NCBI GenBank assembly: GCA_905234655.1
Contig: CAJOJG010000017.1
Coordinates: forward strand, 1 to 64,000
Origin: an uncultured Bacteroidales bacterium
GTDB lineage: Bacteria; Bacteroidota; Bacteroidia; Bacteroidales; UBA3824
Direction of reading: 5' to 3'
Length of the DNA: 64,000 nt
Position 1 is the first letter of the stretch. Each line of letters starts with the position of its first letter. Of this stretch, positions 1 to 8,726 are shown piece after piece. The position numbers and the translations under genes are program-made. A model generated the notes under the pieces. The model saw only the letters and a list, made by a program, of their open reading frames with translations. It was not told the DNA's origin and searched no databases.

Positions 1-87
1 TGCGGAAAGTGCCGCAATATGTGGTTGCAAAATTACTGACACCTACGGTGTCTTTCTTCTTTCCAAAAATTAAAAGAATTTTTAAAG

Positions 88-175
88 AATTAAAAGAATG
101 ATACAATGAAAATTCTTTCCATTCTTTCCATTCTTTCCATTCTTTCTCAATTCTTTGAATTTTCGGATAAAAATA
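88..175. repeat. Word-repeat inverted repeat (AAAGAATT / CATTCTTTC type)
   Basis: The left part carries repeated 'aaagaatt' words and the right part repeated 'ccattcttt' words, so the two halves can pair as a long AT-rich hairpin. It lies directly upstream of the gmd remnant. It is the same kind of structure as the elements at 716-860, 6699-6850, 39408-39506 and 62100-62240 but is built from a different word. No promoter motif was found here. Confidence 0.6.
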
Positions 176-187
176 AAACTTCAATTT

Positions 188-668
188 ATGGATAATACCA
201 ACACCGCCCTCATCACCGGCATCACCGGTCAAGACGGCTCGTACCTTGCTGAGTTCCTTCTCGGCAAAGGCTACGACGTCCACGGCATCATACGTCGCAG
301 TTCTGTTGACTTCCGCGAAAGAATCGCGCACCTCGAAGGACAGAAAAATTTTCACCTGCATTACGCGGATATGGGCGACTCGATGTCGCTCGTAAAACTC
401 GTCGGCAAGGTTCAACCGAACGAGATTTACAACCTCGCCGCGCAGAGCCACGTGCAGGTAAGTCTACCGCCCGACAGATGTCGTCAACCTCTGGGGCGAC
501 CCGACAAAAGCCCGTGAACGCCTCGGCTGGAATCCGCAAAAGACATCTTTCGAGCAACTTGTCGCCATCATGGTAAAGCACGACATGGAAAAAGTCGCCG
601 CCGAGCACGTCGCAAGCGTCATGCGGACTAATCTCGCCGAATACCTCGAAAAAGGCGTGGTGAAATAA
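188..668 (+). pseudogene. gmd: GDP-mannose 4,6-dehydratase, internally deleted remnant
   Basis: The first ~90 codons from ATG 188 read as the N-terminus of GDP-mannose 4,6-dehydratase, the SDR enzyme that starts GDP-fucose and related sugar synthesis: Rossmann motif TGITGQDG, then RRSS and [11 protein letters not shown]. The frame then runs out at 517. From about 462 a different frame reads [20 protein letters not shown] and ends at TAA 666-668, which is the normal C-terminus of the same enzyme. About 200 residues of the middle, including the YxxxK catalytic region, are missing, and the two ends are out of frame. The product cannot be an active dehydratase. Start 188 is preferred over 155 because [14 protein letters not shown] matches family N-termini. 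An assembly join would look the same, so the deletion needs reads to confirm. Confidence 0.85.
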
Positions 669-687
669 CACAAATCATTTTCCAACA

Positions 688-711
688 CCGCCTAACGGCG
701 GTTAGTTTTTT
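688..711 (+). terminator. Short hairpin with T-run after gmd remnant
   Basis: The stem ccgcc/ggcgg with a four-base loop (or the alternative ctaac/gttag) is followed by a run of T. It sits 20 nt after the gmd stop and is a plausible but weak intrinsic terminator. Confidence 0.45.
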
Positions 712-715
712 CAGC

Positions 716-860
716 CGCTTCGCGGGAAATCTCACAAATCTTTTCAAATTTTCACAAATCTTTATATTCTTTTACAAAGAAAAACAAATCAGAATGAAAA
801 TCAAAACACATTTAAAGATTTGTAAAATTTGAAAAGATTTGAAAGATTTCCGCCCGAAGG
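716..860. repeat. Long inverted repeat built of AAATCTTTC words
   Basis: The left arm (about 724-763, gggaaatct..caaatcttt) pairs almost perfectly with the right arm (about 813-851, aaagatttg..agatttcc) around a ~50 nt AT-rich centre. The outer ends are GC-rich (cgcttcgcggg). The same arms recur at 6699-6850 and 39408-39506, so this is a dispersed family. The stretch from 669 to 1021 holds no gene, only this repeat, two hairpins and the gpsA promoter. Confidence 0.75.
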
Positions 861-900
861 GCGCCCATACCCCCCGCCGCCAGGCGGAGACGACACCGAA

Positions 901-939
901 AAAACGGCCAGGCAAACAAACTGCCTGGCCGTTTTTTTT
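901..939 (+). terminator. Strong intrinsic terminator upstream of gpsA
   Basis: A perfect 10-bp stem (cggccaggca / tgcctggccg, 905-914 with 922-931), a 7-nt loop, flanking A's and eight T's. It lies 230 nt past the gmd remnant and only 20 nt ahead of the gpsA promoter, so it isolates gpsA from upstream transcription. The flanking A-run means it could also work on the minus strand. Confidence 0.85.
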
Positions 940-957
940 CAAAAAAATAAGTTTTTT

Positions 958-988
958 TTGTAATCAATATAAAGTTTTACTAACTTTG
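958..988 (+). promoter_or_regulatory. Bacteroidota-type promoter for gpsA
   Basis: TTG at 958-960 and TAACTTTG at 981-988 are spaced by 20 nt, matching the TTTG / TAnnTTTG consensus of the Bacteroidota primary sigma factor. Transcription would begin about 7 nt later and leave a short leader of about 27 nt before the ATG at 1022. Confidence 0.8.
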
Positions 989-1021
989 CACTTGTTTATA
1001 ACCAAGACTTTATAAAGGAAC

Positions 1022-2029
1022 ATGTTTGGACAGCACAGAATAGCCGTGATAGGCGGCGGCAGTTGGGCTACGGCGATTATAAGCCTGCTTACCAACAACG
1101 TCAAGGAAGGCAACAAAGTCAACTGGTACCTCCGAAAGAAGGAACACATCGACTATGCCATTAAGCACGGCCAAAACCCTAAATACCTCAACTCGCTGAT
1201 TCTTGACACCGACAAGATCGAATTTTACAACGACCTCAACGATGTCATAAAGAAATCGGACACACTTATCTTCGCCGTACCGTCGGCGTTCATAGAGAGT
1301 ACAATGAGCCAATTCTCGGGCACATTGGAAAACCACGTCGTGGTATCCGCAATAAAAGGAATGATACCCGACAAGAACACAATCATGGCGGACTACTTCC
1401 ATGACAGCTTCGCAGTGGACCTCGAAAAAAACTTCTGCGTCCTCGCAGGACCATGCCACGCCGAAGAAGTCGCGCTCCAAAGGCTCTCGTACCTGACGAT
1501 AGCATCAAAGAACCTCAACACTGCCGAAGAAATAGCCAACTGCCTGGAGTGCAAGTATTTAAAAACATCCATAACCGACGACATCTACGGCACGGAATAC
1601 GCCGCAGTACTTAAAAACGTATTCGCAATCGCCGCCGGAATATGCTCGGGACTCGGCTACGGCGACAACTTCCTCGCAGTACTCATGTCGAACGCAATCC
1701 GCGAGATGAAACGCTTCGTCGACACCGTCCATCCGATAACACGCGACATAAAGTCCTCGGCGTACCTCGGCGACCTGCTCGTGACAGCCTACTCCAAATT
1801 CAGCCGCAACCGGACCCTCGGCGTGATGCTCGGACAAGGATACTCGCTCCAAAGCGCGCTCCTCGAAATGAAAATGGTGGCGGAAGGATTCTACGGCAGC
1901 AAGTGCATCCACCAAATCAACGAGAAATACAACATCGAACTACCAATATGCAACGCCGTTTATAACATCCTCCACAACGGAAACCCTGTCGGCTTCGAAA
2001 TAAAACTGCTAATCGACAAAATCAGATAA
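1022..2029 (+). CDS. gpsA: NAD(P)H-dependent glycerol-3-phosphate dehydrogenase
   Basis: This 335-aa protein has the usual length and architecture of GpsA, which reduces dihydroxyacetone phosphate to sn-glycerol-3-phosphate for phospholipid synthesis. The N-terminal Rossmann motif is IGGGSWATA. AIKGM follows near residue 105, then GPCHAEEVALQ near residue 143 and the catalytic-helix signature KNVFAIAAGICSGLGYGDN near residue 200, as expected for the family. It is cytosolic, with no signal peptide. The promoter at 958-988 fixes the start at 1022. The next gene, an acyltransferase with its own promoter, uses the product pathway, so the pair forms a lipid-synthesis locus. Confidence 0.95.
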   Translation: MFGQHRIAVIGGGSWATAIISLLTNNVKEGNKVNWYLRKKEHIDYAIKHGQNPKYLNSLILDTDKIEFYNDLNDVIKKSDTLIFAVPSAFIESTMSQFSGTLENHVVVSAIKGMIPDKNTIMADYFHDSFAVDLEKNFCVLAGPCHAEEVALQRLSYLTIASKNLNTAEEIANCLECKYLKTSITDDIYGTEYAAVLKNVFAIAAGICSGLGYGDNFLAVLMSNAIREMKRFVDTVHPITRDIKSSAYLGDLLVTAYSKFSRNRTLGVMLGQGYSLQSALLEMKMVAEGFYGSKCIHQINEKYNIELPICNAVYNILHNGNPVGFEIKLLIDKIR

Positions 2030-2068
2030 GAAAAAAGGACATTTTAAGCATTTTTATATTAAAAAGTG

Positions 2069-2098
2069 TTGCAGAATCGCAAAGGTTGATTAACTTTG
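2069..2098 (+). promoter_or_regulatory. Bacteroidota-type promoter for the acyltransferase gene
   Basis: TTG at 2069-2071 and TAACTTTG at 2091-2098 with 19 nt between them. Its position means that the ORF-track start at 2086 lies inside the promoter. Transcription would start near 2105, so translation must start downstream, at ATG 2128. Confidence 0.75.
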
Positions 2099-2127
2099 CG
2101 CAAAACAACATCATAACAGAAACAGAC

Positions 2128-3273
2128 ATGGACAATAACGCAACCGAATTTGAGGACATACGGCCGTACAACGACACCGAAGTGCCGGCGGCGATAGAGA
2201 GGCTGCTCTCTGAACCCGGATTCAGGAAGACGCTCAAATATTTCTTCCCGAAAGTGCCCATTGAAGTCACTGAGGAAAAATTGCGCAAAATAAAGACAAT
2301 CAAAGACTTCCAACGAGAGTTCATCGCAAGGATGGTCACGGCCATAGAAGGCATGACCACTAAGGGCGTGACATTCCACGGACTCGAAAACATCCCCGAA
2401 GGCACTGGATACATCATCGTGTCCAACCACAGGGACATCATTCTCGACTCCGCAATCCTTAACACGCACCTCGCGCTATCGGGACGCGAGACATCCGAAA
2501 TAGCAATCGGGTCCAACCTCCTGATATTCCCATGGATAACAGACCTCGTCAAGCTTAACCGCACATTCGTCGTCAAGCGGAACCTGTCAGTAAAAGAACT
2601 CATGGTAAGCTCAATGATACAGTCGCGCTACATCCGCCACACAATCATCGACCGCAAGACGTCCATTTGGATTGCGCAACGGGAAGGCAGGACGAAAAAC
2701 GGCGACGACAAGACGCAGGGAAGCGTGCTTAAGATGTTCAACATGGCGGCTGAAGGCGACGTAGTCAAGAGCCTCATCGACCTTAACATCGTCCCCATGA
2801 CCATATCATACGAATACGACCCTGTGGACGTCCACAAAGTCCGTGAACAGTACAACAAGCTCATAGACACCACGTTCAAGAAAAACAAAGTAGACGACGT
2901 GACCGGAATGCGCGAAGGCCTTACATGGAAAAAAGGACGTGTAAACGTGACACTCGGCAAGCCAATCAACGACCAGCTCGCCCAGATGCCCAAAGCACCG
3001 AACAAGAACCTCCAGTACGACGAAATCGCAAAACTCATCGACAAGGAAATCTACAAAGGCTACATACTCTACCCCATCAACTACGTGAGCGCAGACATTG
3101 TGACTGGCACACAGCAGTTTGCGAGCTACTACACCGACGCCGACCGCGAAGAAGCCACGGCATACTTCGACCAGCAGTGCCAAAAATTTGAAGGCGACAT
3201 AGACATACAGCGCAAAATGCTCGTCCAAATATACGCCAACCCGGTCTTCAACTCGCTCGGCATCGAACACTAA
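2128..3273 (+). CDS. 1-acyl-glycerol-3-phosphate acyltransferase family protein
   Basis: This 381-aa cytosolic or membrane-associated acyltransferase of the PlsC/LPLAT superfamily carries the catalytic block SNHRDIILDSA (NHxxxxD; near residue 97) and the second block REGRTKNGDDKTQG (near residue 190), which bind the acyl donor and the glycerol phosphate. It is longer than plain PlsC (about 240 aa), with extra N- and C-terminal segments typical of a Bacteroidota glycerol-acyltransferase subfamily. It may use glycerol-3-phosphate or lysophosphatidate; the sequence does not settle this. Placement just after gpsA supports a role in phospholipid synthesis. The start was moved to ATG 2128 because the promoter -7 box lies at 2091-2098. 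Confidence 0.85.
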   Translation: MDNNATEFEDIRPYNDTEVPAAIERLLSEPGFRKTLKYFFPKVPIEVTEEKLRKIKTIKDFQREFIARMVTAIEGMTTKGVTFHGLENIPEGTGYIIVSNHRDIILDSAILNTHLALSGRETSEIAIGSNLLIFPWITDLVKLNRTFVVKRNLSVKELMVSSMIQSRYIRHTIIDRKTSIWIAQREGRTKNGDDKTQGSVLKMFNMAAEGDVVKSLIDLNIVPMTISYEYDPVDVHKVREQYNKLIDTTFKKNKVDDVTGMREGLTWKKGRVNVTLGKPINDQLAQMPKAPNKNLQYDEIAKLIDKEIYKGYILYPINYVSADIVTGTQQFASYYTDADREEATAYFDQQCQKFEGDIDIQRKMLVQIYANPVFNSLGIEH

Positions 3274-3292
3274 CACTAAAAAAGTTACTACA

Positions 3293-3685
3293 ATGGAACT
3301 TCAAAACCCCATAGACGAAGCCCGACGCTACATGGACAATGCGAAAACGATACTCCGCGACCAGGCGATAAAGGACGGCGACTTCTACCAGGACAGCAAG
3401 TATATCAAGATGGCTGGACACACAATGTGGACTGGCTGCCTTGTGGCACTTGACTATGCCCTTGCGATTAACAAAAAGAAAGGCCGCCGCAAGGACATCG
3501 ACGACTACAAAAAAGCAGCGGCAGAAATCGACAAGAAACTCCTGACATACGTCGTAACCGGCTACGGCACGATGCATCTCGCGATGGGATACGACGGCAA
3601 TAAGAGCGTAAAAGTCAGCCAAGGCGCATTCGACTGCATGAAGTACATCATCGACTGGTGCGATGTCAGAACGGCTCAAGCATAA
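3293..3685 (+). CDS. Small conserved protein, DUF5618-like
   Basis: This 130-aa soluble protein has no signal peptide and is predicted to be mostly helical (NPIDEARRYMDNAKTIL at the N-terminus). I associate it, from memory, with the DUF5618 family found in Bacteroidota. Conserved-looking features are a HTMWTGCLVALDYAL helix and a TGYGTMHLAMGYDG segment. It begins 19 nt after the acyltransferase and shares its terminator, so it is probably co-transcribed with it. No enzymatic motif is visible and its function is unknown. Confidence 0.7.
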   Translation: MELQNPIDEARRYMDNAKTILRDQAIKDGDFYQDSKYIKMAGHTMWTGCLVALDYALAINKKKGRRKDIDDYKKAAAEIDKKLLTYVVTGYGTMHLAMGYDGNKSVKVSQGAFDCMKYIIDWCDVRTAQA

Positions 3686-3720
3686 CAAACACATCCAAGC
3701 ATATATAATAGACAAGAGAA

Positions 3721-3760
3721 ACACATAGTTTGACCAACCCGACAAAACTATGTGTTTTTT
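3721..3760 (+). terminator. Terminator after the DUF5618-like gene
   Basis: A perfect 11-bp stem (acacatagttt / aaactatgtgt) is followed by seven T's. It ends the acyltransferase-DUF5618 unit and shows that the ORF-track start 3730 for the next gene lies inside a terminator, so the true start is downstream. Confidence 0.85.
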
Positions 3761-3795
3761 TATTAACAACAATAATCCATACTAACACCAAAGAG

Positions 3796-6630
3796 ATGAA
3801 TAGATTACTTTCCAGAGCAACAGTAGCGATGGCATTGTCGTTATCGATAGCATCCCCGCTCACGGCGCAGCGGCAGCAGACTCTGCAAAACGACAACTGG
3901 AAATTCTCGTTCGGACACGCACTGTCCTTCGAGAAAAACTTCATGACCGGCACACGCTACTTCAACTACCTGACAAAAACCGGCTACGGCGACGGCCCGG
4001 CAGCCACAGACTTCGACGACCGCTATTGGCGGGACGTGACGCTGCCACACGACTGGGCGGTCGAGATGCCATTCGCACCAAACGCAAGCCACAGCCACGG
4101 CTATAAGGCTGTCGGATACGCATACCCCGAAAACTCAATCGGCTGGTACAGGAAACGCATCGACATACCGCAGTCCGACTACGGCAAAAAGATTTCACTA
4201 CTTTTCGAGGGCATATTCCGCAACTCCGAAGTATGGTTCAACGGCTTCTACCTCGGCAACGAGCAGAGCGGCTACCTCGACTTCCAGTACGACATCACAG
4301 ACTACATCAACTACGGCGGCGAAAACGTCATCACCGTCAAAGCCGACGCGACGCTCGAAGAAGGCTGGTTCTACGAAGGCGCGGGCATATACAGGAACGT
4401 GTGGCTCGTGAAGACCGACCCGGTTCACGTGGACAAGGACGGCATATTCGCCACCACGAACATCAACGGCACAAACGCCGACCTCGACATCCGCGCGCGC
4501 ATCGTCAACGACGACCACAAAAAGCACAAAGTCTCCCTCTCCATCGCCCTCAAGGATTCCAAAAACCAGACCGTCGCCACCGCCACCGTCCCCGAATACG
4601 AAATCAAGGGAAACTATAACCACGAATACTTCAAGCAGTTAAAAATCAACAATATACAACTTTGGTCGCCGACATCGCCGACACTTTATAATATAGAAGT
4701 GACGGTGACAAGCGACGGCAGCGTGACCGACAAGACAACGACGCGAACCGGCTTCCGAACCGTCGAGTTCACAAACGACAAAGGATTTTTCATCAACGGC
4801 CAGCACCTCAAAATCGTCGGCTCCAACATCCACCAGGACTTTGCCGGAGTGGGCTGCGCTGTGACTAAGCCGCTCCAGATCGCGAGGGTCAAGATGCTCA
4901 AGAAGTGGGGCTTTAACGCCATCAGGACATCACACAACCCCGTCAACGTCGATTTGCTCGACGTATGCGACTCGCTCGGGATGTTGGTGCTTGAGGAGAC
5001 AAGGCTCGAAGGCATTAACGACTACCACAAGTCACAACTCCGCCGCATGATTCACCGCGACCGCAACCACCCGTCCATAATCGCATGGAGCGTCGGCAAC
5101 GAGGAGTGGCAGATAGAATCCAACATACTCGGCGAGCGCATAACGCGCACAATCCAGGCATACGCAAAGACAATCGACTCGACACGCATGTACACCGTCG
5201 CTGTCAGCGGAGGGTGCGGCTACGGCTCGTCGGAGAGCATAGAGTTGATGGGCTTTAACTACCTGGCACAGTGCGACATACCAGCATACCGAGAGAAACA
5301 CCTTGGCCAACCCGGATGGCTCACGGAAGAGACTTCGGGCTGCGGCACGAGGGGGATTTACTGGGCGGATTCGTCTAAATGCCACATTCCACAATTCGAC
5401 CGCGCAGGCGGCACGTCCATCGAGCGCGGATATAAGTTCTGCATGGAACAGGAATGGATGGCGGGTCTGTTCTACTGGACAGGATTCGACTATCGCGGCG
5501 AGTCCACGCCATTCTCCTACCCTGCCAATGGAAGTTATTTTGGCATACTCGACCAGTGCGGCTTCCCAAAAGACCAGGCGTTCTACATACTTGCCAACAA
5601 CTCCCCAAAGCCCCTCGTCCACGTACTTCCCCACTGGAACCACAAAGGACACGAAGGCGAAGCCGTAGACGTTTGGGCGTATTCCAACTGCGACGCCGTC
5701 GAACTCATCGTCAACAACAAATCGCATGGAAAACAGAAAGTCCCCAAATACGGACATTGCGCCTGGAAAGTCAAGTACAAGCCAGGCTCCATCACTGTCA
5801 ACGGCTACCGTAACGGCACTGTCGCCGCCACGGAGACCGTCGTGACCACCGACGAGCCGTCTAAACTGCTACTTACCACCAACAAGGCCACATTCGCCAA
5901 GAAACGCGACGACATAATCCTCGTGACCGTCGAGGCCCAAGATTTCAAGGGGCTTAATGTCCCCGACGCATCCAACAAAGTCACATTCTCGATTTCTGGC
6001 CCGGCACAGATTATTGGCGTTGGCAATGGCGATCCGTCGTGCCTCGAGGACGACCGCGAATTTGACAAGGCTTTCGGCTTGAAAATCACAAACCATCAGG
6101 AGTTGACGCTTAAAGACCTCGCCTCGTGGCAGTCCGAAATCGCCGCCGCCAAGCCGTCCGACTGGCGGCCTGCGCTTGTGTACGACCGCAACGAGCGTTG
6201 GGACTACTACCACGACACACTGCTCGTCGTCAAGTCCTCGTTCAACATCGACAATTTTGCCAACAATGCGACCTTCACGCTATACTCAAAGAGCATTCTC
6301 CTCGACCAGGACATCTACGTCAATGGCCAGAAAATCGCGTCAAACATCAAGCGTGACGCGCCGCAGGAGTACAAACTCGACCGCAAAATCCTCCATGCCG
6401 GCGAGAACACTGTCTACTATGTCGGCAAAAAAATCCCAAAATCGAACAGTTGGGACGAGCCGAACACCGACCCAGGCACAGTCGGCGAGCGCATTCCCGC
6501 CGCCCAATATTCCCGTTCACTCTTCTCCGGCAAAGCCCTCGTCGTCATAAAGACCGACGGCACGCCCGGCAGCGTAACCCTCACCGCCCAAAGCGACGGG
6601 CTGAAAGAGGCTAAACTGACGATAAAATAG
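3796..6630 (+). CDS. Secreted glycoside hydrolase family 2 (beta-galactosidase-like)
   Basis: This 944-aa exported enzyme starts at ATG 3796 with signal peptide MNRLLSRATVAMALSLSIASPLTAQ; the listed start 3730 falls in the preceding terminator. Domains in order: GH2 sugar-binding jelly roll (residues ~30-220, with LPHDWAVE and EGIFRNSEVWFNG), Ig-like domain (~225-330), TIM barrel (~335-610), a DUF4982-type domain, then further Ig-like and C-terminal beta domains. The acid/base glutamate lies in WSVGNEEW (near residue 436); the nucleophile is likely in GWLTEETSG (near 508), followed by FYWTGFDYRGE. It hydrolyses beta-linked galactose or a related sugar, probably in the periplasm or at the surface. 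It stands alone, with no SusC/D genes nearby, so the target polysaccharide is not indicated. Confidence 0.92.
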   Translation: MNRLLSRATVAMALSLSIASPLTAQRQQTLQNDNWKFSFGHALSFEKNFMTGTRYFNYLTKTGYGDGPAATDFDDRYWRDVTLPHDWAVEMPFAPNASHSHGYKAVGYAYPENSIGWYRKRIDIPQSDYGKKISLLFEGIFRNSEVWFNGFYLGNEQSGYLDFQYDITDYINYGGENVITVKADATLEEGWFYEGAGIYRNVWLVKTDPVHVDKDGIFATTNINGTNADLDIRARIVNDDHKKHKVSLSIALKDSKNQTVATATVPEYEIKGNYNHEYFKQLKINNIQLWSPTSPTLYNIEVTVTSDGSVTDKTTTRTGFRTVEFTNDKGFFINGQHLKIVGSNIHQDFAGVGCAVTKPLQIARVKMLKKWGFNAIRTSHNPVNVDLLDVCDSLGMLVLEETRLEGINDYHKSQLRRMIHRDRNHPSIIAWSVGNEEWQIESNILGERITRTIQAYAKTIDSTRMYTVAVSGGCGYGSSESIELMGFNYLAQCDIPAYREKHLGQPGWLTEETSGCGTRGIYWADSSKCHIPQFDRAGGTSIERGYKFCMEQEWMAGLFYWTGFDYRGESTPFSYPANGSYFGILDQCGFPKDQAFYILANNSPKPLVHVLPHWNHKGHEGEAVDVWAYSNCDAVELIVNNKSHGKQKVPKYGHCAWKVKYKPGSITVNGYRNGTVAATETVVTTDEPSKLLLTTNKATFAKKRDDIILVTVEAQDFKGLNVPDASNKVTFSISGPAQIIGVGNGDPSCLEDDREFDKAFGLKITNHQELTLKDLASWQSEIAAAKPSDWRPALVYDRNERWDYYHDTLLVVKSSFNIDNFANNATFTLYSKSILLDQDIYVNGQKIASNIKRDAPQEYKLDRKILHAGENTVYYVGKKIPKSNSWDEPNTDPGTVGERIPAAQYSRSLFSGKALVVIKTDGTPGSVTLTAQSDGLKEAKLTIK

Positions 6631-6646
6631 CGAATACGCTACACAC

Positions 6647-6684
6647 AAAAAGTGCCGTGAGAATCCATCACACGGCACTTTTTA
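6647..6684 (+). terminator. Terminator after the GH2 gene
   Basis: Perfect stem aaaagtgccgtg / cacggcactttt with an 11-nt loop and a T-run, 16 nt past the stop codon. Confidence 0.85.
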
Positions 6685-6698
6685 TAATTAGTGTCCTT

Positions 6699-6850
6699 AC
6701 GGACAGAAATCTTTCAAATCTTATACAAATCTTTCAAATCTTTTAAATAACCATATTTGTTTGATTTGAAAAAATTTGTAAGATTTCTCGCGAAGCGAAA
6801 AACAACTTTTCGCGAAGCGAAAAAGACCATATTTCTCGCAGAGCGAAAAA
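6699..6850. repeat. AAATCTTTC inverted repeat plus CGCGAAGCGAAAA repeats
   Basis: The left arm gaaatctttcaaatctt pairs with the right arm aatttgtaagatttctcgcg, as in the element at 716-860. The right side adds two or three copies of 'ttcgcgaagcgaaaa', each a small hairpin. The element fills the space between two convergent genes. Confidence 0.7.
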
Positions 6851-6854
6851 ACTC

Positions 6855-8657
6855 TTAGAAGAACTCTACATCGTTTTCGTCCTCGTCGTTATTGTCATCA
6901 AGGTCAACGTCCTCGCCGATGGCCTGCTGGTGGATTATGCGCTCACTCTCCATCGTGTAACGCTCCTCAAGGCTCTTGAGGTTCTCAGCCTTGTTGTTGC
7001 GGAGGACACTGATGGTGTTGTTGTCGAGTTTGGAGTAGATGTTGTTAAGTTCAGTGACGATTTCGAGCATTATCTTCTCGAAGAAGTCATAGTACTTGAC
7101 CTGCTCGACCGACGACTTGATTTCGCTACTGAGGTTGAGGCTCAACTTGGAGTTGTTGGTCAATATCTGCTCAATCTTTTGGTTATGATCCTCGATGGAC
7201 AGCAGGAGCGATGAAATCTTGCTCGAAATGAAGCGGAGGTTCGACGAAATCTCGTTTTCAGAATCCTCGTGGTTGATGTCCTGCAACTTTTTGCTGATGT
7301 TCTGCGCCTGGCTGAAGAACAGGACGACATCGTTGAGGTTCTCGGAAATCGTGTCCACAAGTTGTGTCACCTCGTCGGTAATACGCGAGAGGCCATCACG
7401 CGACTCGCTTTCAGAAATTGAATTGAGGATTTCCTCGATGCGGTCGTTTATGCCGTCGTAGAGCGTCTTGATTTCGTTGACGCGATCCTGTTTTTCCTCG
7501 ATTGTGCTGGAAATTATGTCGATTTCGTTGCCAAAATCCTCATTCGCGCTGATAAGGCGTTTGAGGACTGTGGTGGTGCCGCGAAGACGGTCTTGGACAT
7601 CCTTATAGTAACTGTCCGTCAGGTCGTTGTCGCCGACAAACTCATTGCTCAACTGCGAGATGACGCTCATGTCCTCGCTGATGTCCCAAAACTTGCGCAT
7701 GATGACTGCGAAAGCCTTTTGGTACTCCTTGTTTGTATTTATGAGTTGTGCGACCTGCACACCGGCGATGTCGCGGATTTGGAGGAACTGCTGCGCCTGC
7801 TCGCTGAGGTCTATCTTGCCGGAGTCGTCCGTCGTCATGTCGAGCGCGGAAAGTTCCTTGATGATATTCTTGTGGGTCTCCTGCACGTGTTCCATCTTCT
7901 GGCGGATGATGTCGTGGTACTGGAGGTTCATTATAATCTTGTTGACGCTGTCGAAGTAGTTCTGGGTTCGCTTAGTGAGTTCGGGCATCTTGCGCGCGGC
8001 GACGGTCTGCTTCTCCTTTAACAGGAGCACGGAATCATTGATTTGACCAGTCACGCGGTCGATGTCGAGGATGTTCTTCTTACGGATTTCGATGAGTTTT
8101 CCCGACGAAAGGCGCGTCACGTTCTTGACCATCAGGAGCGATTCGGAAATCTTTGGCAGAATCATCTTGAGTTTGCTGATTTCGGCGGTTATCCAGTCGA
8201 TATGCTCGGCTATGCCGCTTAACTTCGGGTCGCTCGAATATGCCACGTTAAGTTTCAGGTTGACAAGCAGGAAGTTGAGCGTCAAGATGTTGAGGTTAAA
8301 GTTTTTCAACGGCACAAAGACAAGGTTAAGCGATGTCAACATCTTCTCCAGACCACGTATGCTCTTAAGAATCTTGTTCTTGAACATGTTGATGCGGCTG
8401 TTAAGCGAGTACTGCACATTAAGGAGTTCCTCGAAGAACTTGTCGTGCTGGTTGCCCGCGATGATGTCGTATATCTGCTCTGTCTGCCCGGAAATGACCT
8501 TGGCGTCCTTGTAAAACTTCTTCAGATAGTTATTCAACGAGAGGAAATCCTCCGCCGAACATTCCGTCAACGCTGTGATTTTCACATCGATGTCAGAAAA
8601 AACAAGGATTATCTCCTTTATCGATTTCTGGGACTTTTCGTCGTTAAACGCTGCCAT
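6855..8657 (-). CDS. Large cytosolic coiled-coil protein with CheZ-like DxxxQ helix
   Basis: This 600-aa protein has no signal peptide or membrane segment and is almost entirely helical and coiled-coil, with an acidic tail (DLDDNNDEDENDVEFF). I do not recognise a named family. About residue 240 it contains IIMNLQYHDIIRQKMEHVQ, where D and Q are four residues apart on a predicted helix. This resembles the DxxxQ helix with which CheZ-type phosphatases act on phospho-CheY, and similar LQFxD(I)xRQ helices occur in chemotaxis-associated coiled coils. A weaker second copy (VKYYDFFEKIMLEIV, near residue 530) lacks the Q. A role in dephosphorylating a response regulator, or as a signalling scaffold, is inference only. 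The gene is monocistronic and convergent with the GH2 gene. Confidence 0.6.
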   Translation of the reverse strand: MAAFNDEKSQKSIKEIILVFSDIDVKITALTECSAEDFLSLNNYLKKFYKDAKVISGQTEQIYDIIAGNQHDKFFEELLNVQYSLNSRINMFKNKILKSIRGLEKMLTSLNLVFVPLKNFNLNILTLNFLLVNLKLNVAYSSDPKLSGIAEHIDWITAEISKLKMILPKISESLLMVKNVTRLSSGKLIEIRKKNILDIDRVTGQINDSVLLLKEKQTVAARKMPELTKRTQNYFDSVNKIIMNLQYHDIIRQKMEHVQETHKNIIKELSALDMTTDDSGKIDLSEQAQQFLQIRDIAGVQVAQLINTNKEYQKAFAVIMRKFWDISEDMSVISQLSNEFVGDNDLTDSYYKDVQDRLRGTTTVLKRLISANEDFGNEIDIISSTIEEKQDRVNEIKTLYDGINDRIEEILNSISESESRDGLSRITDEVTQLVDTISENLNDVVLFFSQAQNISKKLQDINHEDSENEISSNLRFISSKISSLLLSIEDHNQKIEQILTNNSKLSLNLSSEIKSSVEQVKYYDFFEKIMLEIVTELNNIYSKLDNNTISVLRNNKAENLKSLEERYTMESERIIHQQAIGEDVDLDDNNDEDENDVEFF

Positions 8658-8726
8658 ATTATGATTGAATTTGTTTTGTTTGTTTAGTTTTCAGTTGCAA
8701 AAAAAATACCAAACACGCCGCCCTCG

